Positions 33,020 through 43,820 of a stretch of 60,000 nucleotides of DNA are shown here, piece after piece (position 1 is the stretch's first letter; each line of letters opens with the position of its first letter). A program made the translations under genes and the position numbers. Source of the stretch: Takakia lepidozioides (taxonomy: Eukaryota; Streptophyta; Takakiopsida; Takakiales; Takakiaceae); the NCBI GenBank assembly GCA_030704615.1, contig CM060731.1:6140001-6200000 (forward strand). The letters run 5' to 3'. Under the pieces are notes generated by a model. It worked only from the letters and a program-made list of their open reading frames with translations. It ran no database searches and was not told where the DNA came from.

Positions 33020-33300
33020 GTGGATACTAACTCAACAAAATCCTTATCCTGCAACATCTCTGCAGATTTCCTCTCAGTCCGCAGAGAGGGTGGAAATCAA
33101 TTCAAGCCTTTAAATTGCAAAAGCAAAAGGAAGAGGGCCATAACAGTGTTTACCTGGCTTCTTCCTCAAATACCTTGCACTCCAAAAGGCTTCAAATGGG
33201 TTTCCATTTTGCACACGGCGGATAAGCGCACTAAATTCTTCTTTGATCCAATTTGGCCATCAAATCGTCCAGACTGCACGGGCCACTCAATTTCCCCCAA

Positions 33301-34142
33301 ATGAACCTATCTCTGTGCTCATGGAATGTGCGGGGCATTGGCTCCCACCACTCTGCACTTAAAAGAGCCAGAGTTAGAAGCTGGGCCTCCACAATTCTTC
33401 GAGGTTCTAATCTCATTTTCCTACAAGAACACAAGTTAGATCAACACAAAATAGACTCCTTGGGAGCTACCATATGGCCATCTGCCACTGCTTTTTGGAA
33501 CCCAACAGTTATAGACTCAAGAGGTGGCAGAGCCATACTGGTTTCCCTTCTCTCCATCAATCCATCACTGCCAATGAGGTCTGGATCCAAGGTAGAGTCC
33601 AGTTTCTAGTTATGAATCTGGGTCAATCTCTGGGAGAGGTGGGTCTACTAAACACCTATGCCCCCAATGGGGAAGAGGAAAGAGTTCTTTTTTTGAACCA
33701 GGTCAGGGATAAAATGTTGCAGCACCCGCACATCCAGCACTGGCTCATGGGAGGAGACTTCAACATGGTGGAAGAGGAGACAGATAGGCTGGGAAGGTCA
33801 GCCCACGGGCTCTCCACAGTGGAAAAAAACTCCTGGGATGCACTATGCTTGACTATGGGCCTCCTTGACGCAACAGCTCCATGTCAGGGTGACTTGAAAT
33901 TTACCTGGACCAACAACAAAGACCCGCCAAATTTATGCCAAGCGCGCTTGGACATATTTTATTGCTCACCTGCTCTCCTAGCTTGGACCAAGAGCATCCC
34001 ATTGCAACCCATTCTGCTGGATTTTGATCACGCCTCAGTCCACATCTTCCTTAACACTCCAGGCTCTAGGGTAAAGGCCGGCAGAGGATTTTTCAAGCTG
34101 AATCCATCTATTCTCCAAGACCCAGAGGTGGTTACTTCCTGA
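33301..34142 (+). pseudogene. LINE endonuclease (EEP) domain
   Basis: It begins NLSLCSWNVRGIGSHH and continues FLQEHKLDQHKIDSL, the N-terminal signature of L1 apurinic-type endonucleases. A frame change near 33590 leads into LLNTYAPNGEEERV, WLMGGDFNMVEEETD and KFTWTNNKDPP, with LDFDHASVHIFL where the catalytic S-D-H is expected (here S-V-H). This nicks the target DNA in an active LINE. The frame change and altered SDH motif show decay. The frame ends at 34140-34142. Confidence 0.85.
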
Positions 34143-34162
34143 AGAATGAGTGGACCTCGGCG

Positions 34163-35738
34163 GTGATTCCTTATTCTTCCCCCACGTTGCGTTTCCTGGC
34201 AAAGCTGGACAGGCTGAGAGACCTATGTAAAGACATCTCCAGGAAAAAAGCAGTGGAAAAAAGCAGAAGATTGAAAGCACTGACAAAATGTTTGGAGGTT
34301 TGTCAGTTCCAATTGCAGTCCGGACACGAGGGTCCTCAGACAATGGCATCTTATAAATCTGCAAAGAGGAACCTTTCCCTGTTGCTGAACGCCAAAGAGC
34401 AATTTATGAAGACCAAGGCCGGTGTAAATTGGTCCCTCTAGGGAGAAAAGATGACAAAGTATTTCTTTGTAAAAGCAGCGCAAAGAAGAGCCGCAACGCT
34501 GGTTCCAGCTCTGAGAGACTCATCTGGTCAATACATTGACAGCCCTAAAAACATGGTATCGGTGGCTACAACTTATTTCCACAATCTGTTTCAAAGGCAA
34601 CAGTCAACAAAGCATAAGGAGACTGCCACTAAAACCCTCTTGCGTCATATCCCGTGTTCTCTTTTTCAGTCAGATAAAACCAGCTTGGCGGCCCCTTTCA
34701 CCATGGAATAATTGGGACAGGCGGTGAAAGCTATGGCTTCCATGAAATCGCCAGGTCTTGATGGTCTTCCAATCGAGCTCTTCAAAGCACTATGGCTCAC
34801 CATAGGAGAAGACTTCCTCTTGATGGCCAATGACATCCTTAGGAAAAAGATATACCTTCGCAGATATTGCAAGGGCTCATTATCCTCATTTTCAAAAAGG
34901 GAGACACGGAAGACATGGCCAATTATCGCCCCATTACTCTGTTAAATTCCACCTATAAGATCATTGCAAAGGCCCTGGCCTTGAGGCTGCAGCCACTGTT
35001 GCCAAAGATCATCAGAAAAGATCAAACATGTTTCCTAAAGGACCGCATGATCCTTGACAACATCCTGCTGGCCTATGAGGCCCTGCACAGAGCTCAAATC
35101 AACAATCAACCGCTGGCATTTTTAATGCTTGACTTTGAGACAACGTTTGACTCCATCGACTGGAGCTTTCTGATGGGGGCTCTTCAGAGAACAGGGCTGG
35201 AGGGGCCGTTCCTGGACTGGGTTCACATTCTACTACACTCAACAACAAGCAAAGTCATGGTAAATGGTGTGGTATCCCAGGCTTTCCCCATATCCAGATC
35301 TGTGAGGCAAGCCTGCAAGGGTGCCCGCTGGCCCCGTTCCTCTTCTTCATAGTTGCGGACTCACTGGGTCATCTCTTGGATTTCAGACAAGACATTCTTG
35401 GCCTCCAACTGCCCACGCTACATCTGAAGATGCTAAAGGTGTCCATGTACACAGATGAGACATGCCTCCTCCTAGATAACTCCACACGAAGTAACATTTA
35501 CAGAGCCCTTGAGGCACTTCTCACCTTCTGCCTAGGATTGGGGCTTAAGGTAAACTGGAAGAAATATATGGTTATTCTATCTCTGTTGCAAAACGGGGTG
35601 GGCACGGTTCATTGTCAAGCATGGGGGGCAGAGCTGGGATTGGTTACAGGAAGGCCAGACTCACACTTTGCTCGGTCACCATATTGGACTCAATATGTCA
35701 CAGCAGACCAGACTAAAAGCTGTCATTGCAAAATTTAA
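34163..35738 (+). pseudogene. LINE reverse transcriptase domain
   Basis: An N-terminal helical linker (34163-34711) contains SPGLDGLP at about 34750 in the next frame. The RT fingers and palm follow: NYRPITLLNSTYKIIAK, DQTCFLKDRMILDNI, FLMLDFETTFDSIDWSFL (motif A, Asp kept) and then KVSMYTDETCLLL, where the Y-A-D-D box reads Y-T-D-E. The second catalytic Asp is thus lost. There are frame changes near 34860 and 35350 and a stop at the end. It would copy LINE RNA at the nicked target; this copy cannot. Confidence 0.88.
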
Positions 35739-35808
35739 TGAAATTTATCCTTCTGGTGTGCAACCATGCTATCCATTTTGGGAAGGGCTCTGATAGCAAA
35801 CCAGGTGC

Positions 35809-37500
35809 TTGAAGCCTCAATCTGGTTCTTTGCAGCGGTGTGGGATCCGTGACAAGACCATGGTCAAGGAAATTAAGGCCCTTGTACGTAACTTCATATG
35901 GGGTGCCACAGCAGCGGCGCCGGTGAGAAGAGCACTGCTCTCCTGGGAGCAGCTATGTCAGAAAAAAAAAACAGGGTGGGCTTGGGATTATTGATCCTAC
36001 TGCTCAAATCAAGGCGTTGCTTGCAAAATGGATTCCTCGGAAATTAACACACAGGAACTCGCCGTGGAGCAAGCTCGTTCAGCCTTACTTGATGGGATCC
36101 CTACCTACAACCTCTCACCTCTGGGCTCAGTCACTAAGATGGATCGTTCAAGGTAAAAATGCTGTAGTCTCATTGGGCTCCAGACCATGGCAGTCCATAT
36201 GGAAAGCGTGGCATTGCATGAGAGGCAATCTCACACAAAGAATGCCAGCAAACCAGCAAGAATGCTTACGGCAACCTCTATTTGCTAACTACAATATGGC
36301 CTCGGGAATTCTTCTTTCCCAATCCCCAAGATGGGCTTTCTGGGAAAGCCAGGGATTCACTCACATTGCAAATATGCGGCTAGAGGGACAATTCATGAGT
36401 GAGGCAACGGTCTCTGGAATAGTGGGCAGTAGAAGAGCTAGGGCATGGAACACCCTTCTTTCCAATGTGCCTCAATATATGATTCCCCTCCTCAATGACA
36501 CAGACCACAGATACAGAACCCCTGCTTGGATGGCATCTACACAAACGAATCAGATTCCAGTCGTTCTAGTTATGTCATCTACAAGACTACTGGCGTCTGG
36601 TCTGGGCTTTATTACAGACCAAGAGGGTCGTCTCACATATGCAGAAATGGTGGAAATGGATTGGTCTACCTTATTTCATATCAGGCTGCTGGACAGTCTT
36701 GGGAACCCCAACCCAATGCCTCCTCTAGGATTGGAAGCTCTTTGGGCTCGTCAAGAGTCTCTAACCTGGTTCCTACAATGCCCCTTGGCTGATTTGCAAT
36801 TCGACCCTGCGGAATGGAGGTGGATGGATAAGAAAAAAACACCTTTCTTTTCCAACTCTGTCAAAAAAGGATATGCTCCCATCAACCCGCCACGCTCCTT
36901 CGCATACAAATGGTCTTCCAAATGGGGCAACTTGCAATTGAGCCAGAACACATGGAAAAACATTTGGAAAGACAGACCATCCAAGCTCTCAGGGTTCATC
37001 TGGGAGCTCGCGCATAGAATTCTTCCTGTCAAACAGAGGACTCACGAGGATAATCCCACCTGCACATTGTGTCTGGCAGAGCCAGAATCGATTGAGCATT
37101 GCTTACTGCTTTGCAACCTGTCAAACAAGATATGGAGAATGGTCATCTCCTTCTATTCTCACTGGGATACCTTTCCAGACCCTCCACCCCAATCTTTGCT
37201 TTTGCTAAACTTTCTGCCTGACAAACCACAAGTTCTCTGTCCAGTGTGGGCTGCTTTCAGAGCACTCACCTTATGAAACTTGTGGAAATGCAGATGTGCT
37301 TGGGTTTTTGAGGCGAAACCCCCCAGAGGCAGATCAATACTCTTTCATACTTACCATGATCTGCTTACTGAGGGGAGGAAAACGTGGTTTAATGTGTGTG
37401 CAGCTATTCCCAGAACTTCGGAGCAACGGGGGAGGAAGCTGCTTCAAGACTTCTATGACTCTTGGGGAAAAAGCAGCGTGCTCGGCTCCGGTGTTTCCAA
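35809..37500 (+). pseudogene. LINE C-terminal region with zf-RVT finger
   Basis: The first frame has VKEIKALVRNFIWGA and LLSWEQLCQKK. After a frame change, the 419-codon frame 36017-37276 reads AKWIPRKLTHRNSPWS, then KWGNLQLSQNTWKNIWK and TCTLCLAEPESIEHCLLLC, the C-x2-C...H-x4-C finger. A stop at 37274-37276 separates the last exon-like stretch with LWKCRCAWVF. Similarity to the family stops near 37490. Confidence 0.82.
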
Positions 37501-38611
37501 CACGCGCTTTGAATGAAAACAATCAATCCCCCCGGGACCCCTGCACCCGTACTTCTCGTATACAGGTTCAAATTTGCCTCCAAACGTACCACACCCTTGC
37601 CCCGTTACCGTATACGCCGTTAAGGGCGGACACTGAACCCCCTCTTTTTCACTGAATCCGTGCACGATGTTGAGTCTCCTGAACCCGTTCCTCAACCGAG
37701 TCGTTCCGACCAGGGATATGTCGGAGCGCACCTCCCAGCCTCTCGCTTCCAATCTAGTTGTTGTGCTTCGGCAGTGAAGCCAGGCGGTGGGTCCCGAACG
37801 TGATATGAGAACATAGCTGGAAACCCAGCAAAGCGGGAACATAGGATACAAGGGCGTAACGAGGGGCAAGGGTGTGGCTACGAGCAGCCGTCCCTTCACA
37901 CACCTTTGGAGAGTCCGGAACCAACCCCTTCACAATAGCTATAGAGGGGCCATTTCAGTGAGAAGGGCGGGGATGCTCTTATGTAAGGACTTACAGGACA
38001 TAAAAGATTTTGGGGACAGATTTATGTGTTTTTTTGAGGCAAATCAAGAAACAGAGGTTTGTCGTTCCATGGTGGTGACGTATTTGGTATGCGACATTCA
38101 TAAACAGCTCATTATGGCTTGCAGTCAATCATAGGCCCCATAAATCTGCCCCCAAAACCCTTTATGCCAGGGACGCGCCCCAGGGTGCATTCTGCCACCT
38201 AGTTTGTCTCAGCCTACCGGCCTCGGTCCTAGTGCCTCACTATGAGGCAGACTGTGCCCTAGGGGACGCATTCTCTAGGAGGTTGGGTGGCCTGTGAGCA
38301 TGCTCATGTGAACTAAAACATTTATATAGACCAGCGTCCGGGAAATAATTTCAGTTGAACCAGCCAATGGCCCTTCATTCTGAGAACCAACCGGCTAAGT
38401 GGGTTGGGGAGTTGGTTGCTTCCCCTTAATGGTAACTGCAATAGTCAATTTCCTATGTGAACATACTCGGTAAACTTCCGAAGGTTTCAATTTTCACTCG
38501 GAAATCCTCGAAATCAGTCGGCTAGCATGTAACTGACTGCCGGTTCTCGACGTTGGTTGATATAGACTCCTGAAATAGCGAAACAAAAATACGCTCAGGC
38601 GTCAAAATTGT
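37501..38611. other. No gene recognised
   Basis: Frames are short and without recognisable text. The block 37540-37900 differs in base composition from the LINE and is probably another TE piece; its AAGGGTGTGGCTAC word also occurs near 55937. Nothing else is visible. Confidence 0.3.
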
Positions 38612-38804
38612 GAAACTACTTCAAAATTTCTGCTCACGCAAAATGATTTTTATTTTCATTTTTTTGGTTTGTTTTGCCAACGAAACACATTATGCTCGAG
38701 TGAGCACAAACTTGGAGAGAGTTTCGTTAGCGAAATGCTGCCATTTTCGTTTCTGTGGGTTTTTTGCACCAAAGAAACTCATTGTGCCCTTTTGAAGTAG
38801 TTTT
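38612..38804. mobile_element. Possible MITE with 14-bp terminal inverted repeats
   Basis: AAACTACTTCAAAA at 38613-38626 faces TTTTGAAGTAGTTT at 38790-38803. The roughly 190-base interior is AT-rich with repeated TTTCGTTAGCGAAAT and TTTTGCTAGCGAAATA words. No clear target duplication. Confidence 0.35.
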
Positions 38805-38854
38805 GCTAGCGAAATACTGCTGTTTATAATATTAAAAGTAGTATTTATCTACAG

Positions 38855-38960
38855 GTAGCACTACTAAGCCCAGTGGTTGGGTATTTGCTAGTGGTTGGGT
38901 AAATGTGCCTTGCCTATGCGTAACCTGGGTGATCCTGGGTTCAATCCTTCAACATGTGCC
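38855..38960 (+). repeat. Possible tRNA-derived SINE head
   Basis: TAAGCCCAGTGGTTGGGT resembles a pol III A box and is partly duplicated 18 bases on (CTAGTGGTTGGGT). GGGTTCAATCCT at about 38937 matches a B box except for one base. The spacing between boxes, about 70 bases, is longer than in a tRNA. No folded tRNA could be drawn. Confidence 0.35.
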
Positions 38961-40203
38961 TTCAAACCGTCCATTGATGGGCTGTGTTGAGCAGTAGGCT
39001 CTCTAAATTCACTAGACGTTAAAGAAACTTTAACTTTCATATGTTAAGTTTTACAGAGGGTTTTAGCTAAAATTTAACTAACACTATTAACGTAGCAGTA
39101 TCCTATGTCGGCCTATGACTTATTTTTTCCGTTTGCAAACATATTACCCCTATAACCATGGACTGTGCTAAGCTTGTTTTTTTCCTATGCTCATGCCTTT
39201 TCTGCTCAGGGGATTCCAACCCCCTTCTGTAGTACAAAAAGGACGAGACTCCAAGAGAAACGCCTCTAAGTCCTAGCCGTTTCGTGAAAATTTCTTTGTG
39301 AGAATTGCGGCGCTACATTGCGCCATCCACAAATCCCTTGAACATTTGCTACTAGAAAGACCCATTTAAATCGGTTTCTCTTTTGGTGATTTCAAAGTAA
39401 GATCTTCCTTACAACAAAGTTTTGAAGGCCGCTGCCGTCCCCTATGGCCAATGAAAAGTCCGAAAAAGTCCAAAAAAGTCCCAGACTCCATCTGGTTGCT
39501 GCATTGCTGACCCGTAGCTGGTCTGGTGCCTGGTCTGGTCTAGGAAGTTTTCCCATCTTTGGTGTGTAGCCTAGTCTTTCCCAAGGTTTTTTATTCACTC
39601 GTCAGCTGAGGATTTTGTATGGAAAATTCCCCATTTGAGATTCCAAAGCCAGAGAACCAAACAGCCATATTGCATCTCATCCAGATATGATACCCTCTGT
39701 GCTGAGACTTGTAAAACCATCCATTCCTTTTCTTCCCACTTTTACAATTCTGAGTAAAGCCAAATCTTTTGTCAAGGACGTGCCTGTCTGCTTTCTGAAC
39801 TGTCCCATCCCTTCTACAAATACTGCCTTTTGGATACAATGCAACTCTTAAATATTACACACAAAAAGGAATGCAGATACTGTGGCACAATGTCCTCGCA
39901 ATGGTAAGAGCTGTGTAAGAAATCGGGGCAGACTACATTCCATATCCATAGACTTAGTCCCCAGTCCGATCATTAGCAAGTAAAGCAAAGAGTATCAGCT
40001 GTGAGGAACTGGGGACATCTAGATCTACCCCAGCCCCCTCAACATATGAGCCCTCCCAACACTTGTTTCTGCTGCTGCTGCTACAAACAACCCACATGCC
40101 GCAGCGATAGCTCGTGACAACAGGGGAGGTTCCTGAGGTCAACCTCCTGTTTCGCTGGCCACCACCTGGATGTGAGATACCAAATGTGTCGGGAACATTG
40201 GGC
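38961..40203. other. Intergenic, includes 3' flank of eIF1; no gene recognised
   Basis: The end nearest 40204 must contain the eIF1 3' UTR. No reading frame longer than about 80 codons and no TE domain is seen here. Confidence 0.5.
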
Positions 40204-42304
40204 TTAAAACCCGTGGATCTTGATCAGATCCTTCTTCACAACACCAGCCTGTCTCACCCAATTCAACATGTGAGATACTAAAAGGTGTCAAAGAACCTTG
40301 GACTGATGGATCCAATGGCAGAGCTTGTATCTAAGAGTCTTCTGTTCACGAAGTCAATAGTTCTAAACTTGGAATTGGAGACTTAAGATGACAACATGGA
40401 AAATCAATGAGCACCTGTACAAGAAAATGTGAAACATTCTTGCGCTGGTCACCCTGCAACTGTATCACCTGTATTACATCCAGCATGCGAATCATGTTAG
40501 GACACCACCATGGGACAAGTTACAGACGAAATCTTAAAAAACAAGGCCTCCCTCTCTACCCTTTCAAAACAAATTACTGTTGAGATCATCATGGGTTGGA
40601 GACAACCATGCTGCTGGTCTAAAAAGGCAAGCAACCACCTCCCTGACATCACAGCCACGACACTTCCTATCCTGCCAATAGACACAAGTGGCATCCTTTA
40701 TCTAAGATTGTACCACAAGTTGAAGCCGTGCTGGAAGAAAAGATTTCAGAGCTGGCAAATAGAAAGAGACGTACCTGACCCAGCTCAGGGTCTTGCACAA
40801 CTGTCCCGTTGCAACAGAACTCCTGGACACAACAGAAAACGCGCATAGCCTATACATTAAGAGCTGTTTTCTTTCAACAGTCTGACAAGGCACAGTGAAA
40901 GTCACGAATCTACCCAATATGACAGAAAACCACACAGTTGCTAAAGGCAGCTTTCAGCAACCATATGAGAATAATGAAAATTTAGGTCAAAACTTATGAC
41001 CAAGAGTCGCGTCCCAACAATTCAAGCATTACCAAATTCAGTGAAATTAAGAAAGTGTAGCAAGAATCTCACGCATAGATGACCTACTTGCTCAAGACAT
41101 CCAAGGACAAAGAGAGATGCAAGTAGTTCAAACCTTTTTGAAGTCTTTGAGAATTTTACTGTAGTTGAACTCCTTCTTCAGACCCTGCACGGTTGTTAAA
41201 CTCTTTCTTCCGTTGCGCTGCTGTACCCGGACATGAACATAGTCTTTCGACCCTGCCCCTGAATCCTCAGCATTGGCCTCTGCAAATGGATCTGCATTCC
41301 CAACACACCAAGTCACAACACAGCAGGGCAAGCCTATCCATTTCATGCTTGATCCCAACCATACATCCAAAATGATAGCCCCACAACTCATCCTGGACAG
41401 TCCAAACAAGAGATCCAAGATGGACCTCTAGCCATGTAGAAGTAAAGTAGGGTGTAATATACGTCAGCTTGAACTTAATATGCTTGGAAAGAATGATAGA
41501 TCCCCGTTACAGAATCTGGAATATAGATGAAAGTATCAGAGAGAAAACCAAAGATCTTATCCGAGCTATACCATGCCGCAGACGATTGCCAACTAAGTAC
41601 CCAATTCCTACCTTACAATCATGACAAAGCAGTACTGATTTGTCCATGTAGCAATCCACATCTTTGCCCGAAATACAAAGCACTTGACACGCTTTAAAAC
41701 CCTTCCGGAAAGCAAAAAAGTTCAACTAAACTCATCTTAGTAACGAGGGTGCTGAAGGCATCTGCCATCAGCAATAACATCATCCTTGGCAACCATTAAA
41801 GGATGAAGAACTAGACATACCGCCCCAACAGAGATTAACTTTGTCAATCCTTACTGTACAATTATCCGCAACAACCATGAGCGACACGACTAGTATTAGC
41901 CAACAAACTGAGCTTTCCCACGAAGATTAACCTACTATGGTAGCGATGCTGCTCAGCCGGACCAGAATCCAGCACGTCAATTCAGCACATGTTGCTACCA
42001 TTTCCTTACCAGACCTCACAAAAATAAGGTTTCCACACACTTTCTCTGCATGCCCAATTCAGGGCACGACTTACTGCGCATCTTAGACTCACCGCAGACG
42101 CGTCGACCTTACTTCTCAACACCCATACAGCATAGTATCCAGGAAGATCGGCATCAAAGCTCTCGCCCTTATATGGCTAGACCAGTCTATGCAACAAACA
42201 AGGGACTCTACCTCCCCATCACACAATCCACAAACAAGAACAAACCGGTATGGTCAGCGTAGCGTACCGAAGGCGCCAGGGATCTGAATATCGAGATCTG
42301 ACAT
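40204..42304 (-). CDS. eIF1: Translation initiation factor eIF1 (SUI1 family), 5 exons
   Basis: Exons on the minus strand: 42304-42268, 41291-41134, 40822-40775, 40468-40415 and 40248-40204. All introns are GT-AG (976, 311, 306 and 166 bases). The joined 342 nt encode 113 residues, the usual plant eIF1 length. The protein starts MSDLDIQIPGAF, continues DPFAEANAEDSGAG, then RVQQRNGRKSLTTVQG (the SUI1 core), EFCCNGTVVQDPELGQ, VIQLQGDQRKNV, and ends VKKDLIKIHGF. eIF1 binds the 40S subunit near the P site, keeps the scanning complex open and rejects non-AUG starts. No defects are visible, so this should be a functional housekeeping gene. A His replaces the more usual residue in NVSHFLVQ, which is a minor difference. 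Neighbouring genes are on the same strand but not co-transcribed. Confidence 0.97.
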
Positions 42305-42761
42305 GAACCTTAGCTGAGATCACACAATCCAACTGTCTCTGACAACTTGTCGCCTTCCTCTCTGCCTTCTTCGGAAAACCACAACACGGAAAACCTCCGC
42401 AAGATCCACGCAAGAGATGCTTGGAGATAGAGAGACGGAGAGACTGAGACGGTGTGAGAATGGATCCATAGAGTGCGGTGACACACATATACCAAGCAAC
42501 TACGGTAGTTGGCCTGCTGCTCTTCTTCCTGCGTGTTTCCAATCCCTTCGCACGGCCCCGTTGTGACGTGTGTCGCACCCTCGCTGTCGCTTCCCTTTTT
42601 CTTTTGTATCATCCTTCTCCTATTTTTCAACAATTGATTTTTTTGTTTTTGTTTTTGTTTTTTAAACCTATTAAACTTTTGTTGCTTTATTGGCTCTGTC
42701 CCTTCAGGGCAGAGACTTTGCATCATGTTGAAGTCAATGGAGAAAAAATGGTCAACTGACC
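42305..42761 (-). promoter_or_regulatory. Upstream region of eIF1
   Basis: These 450 bases precede the eIF1 start codon on the minus strand and should contain its 5' UTR and promoter. A pyrimidine-rich stretch lies at about 42420-42460 when read on the minus strand, and an ACGTG-core (GTGACGTGTG) occurs near 42563. No transcription start can be fixed from sequence. Confidence 0.35.
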
Positions 42762-43199
42762 TTACACCGCGTCAAGACTGTCATTGCTTTAGAATGTATG
42801 TGACATGTGATGAACTATGTTTACACCGCGTCAAGACTGTCATTGCTTTAGAATGTATGTGACATGTGATGAACTATGTTTACACCGCGTCAAGACTGTC
42901 ATTGCTTTAGAATGTATGTGACATGTGATGAACTATGTTTACACCGCGTCAAGACTGTCATTGCTTTAGAATGTATGTGACATGTGATGAACTATGTTTA
43001 CACCGCGTCAAGACTGTCATTGCTTTAGAATGTATGTGACATGTGATGAACTATGTTTACACCACGTCAAGACTGTCATTGCTTTACAATGTATGTGACA
43101 TGTGATGAACTATGTTTACACCACGTCAAGACTGTCATTGCTTTACAATGTATGTGACATGTGATGAACTATGTTTACACCGCGTCAAGACTGTCATTG
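42762..43199. repeat. 59-bp minisatellite, seven full units and a partial one
   Basis: Units begin with TTACACC(G/A)CGTCAAGACTG at 42762, 42821, 42880, 42939, 42998, 43057, 43116 and (partial) 43175. The spacing is exactly 59. Differences are few: CACG for CGCG at units 6 and 7, and GCTTTACAATG for GCTTTAGAATG there. That suggests recent amplification. The array lies between the eIF1 upstream region and the 3' end of SHC. Confidence 0.97.
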
Positions 43200-43820
43200 G
43201 TCAAAATGATCAACTAACTTTCCACTGTGTAAAGAGGCCTAAAAAAAATCTTAAATCTAAATTATTTCGTAAGCATGCAAAATCCCTATTAGCGTAAAAG
43301 TTTGTACATATAAGCTTTTTAAAAAAAAAGAAAAAAGAAAGGGGACAGTGGCCCTTTTAATCAAATTAAATGAAAGAAGGAGTCAACACTGGTGGAAAAA
43401 ATAACCACCAAGGGGGAACTTCCCCGTCACCCTAGCGAACCTGCTAAGAAGGAAGAAAAGAAAGATGTCGAAAGAAACTGGAGCTGTAACTGAGCAGCAA
43501 GCGAGAAAGATGATACGAGGAAGGATTTGGAGCTGGAAGCTGAGAAGAGAGTCCACCGAGTCCCAAAACTTTGGTACCGAGAGGGGACAGAATGGCAGGA
43601 AATAGTAACCGAAGCAGCCATCATGTAGAGTAACTCTTTGAGATCCGGAGCTGCGACAGGAGTTGAGGGAGGTGAGGCAGCTGAGCAGAGCCGCAGGTAT
43701 CAGCATCAGAACTTGAGCTGAGTCTTCATGGACTAAACTCTGTTTGATGCCCGTGGGGAGTTGTGCATCAAAGTGAACATTTTTGGCATTGGTCATGAAT
43801 GCAGCTCATGTGACGGAGCG
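43200..43820. other. Intergenic, 3' flank of SHC; no gene recognised
   Basis: The 3' UTR of SHC should lie just below 43821. No domain or repeat was recognised apart from an A-rich stretch at 43321-43340. Confidence 0.45.

Larger units (their letters stand above)
33020..37500 (+). mobile_element. L1-type LINE, nearly full ORF2, decayed
   Basis: Endonuclease, reverse transcriptase and zf-RVT parts follow one another in the plus direction across several frames. It begins flush against the tail of a related LINE end. Its C-terminal text LWKCRCAWVF mirrors LWKCRCAWAL of that fragment, so both belong to one family. The 3' end is lost: after about 37490 the sequence no longer resembles the family's untranslated region. 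Confidence 0.9.

Noticed and set aside
42310-42726. Minus-strand frame of 138 codons upstream of eIF1
   Set aside because: No recognisable protein. It overlaps the eIF1 upstream and UTR region and has low-complexity KQKQKQK text.
42762-43199. CRISPR-like array
   Set aside because: Repeats are contiguous 59-bp units without unique spacers; this is a eukaryotic minisatellite.
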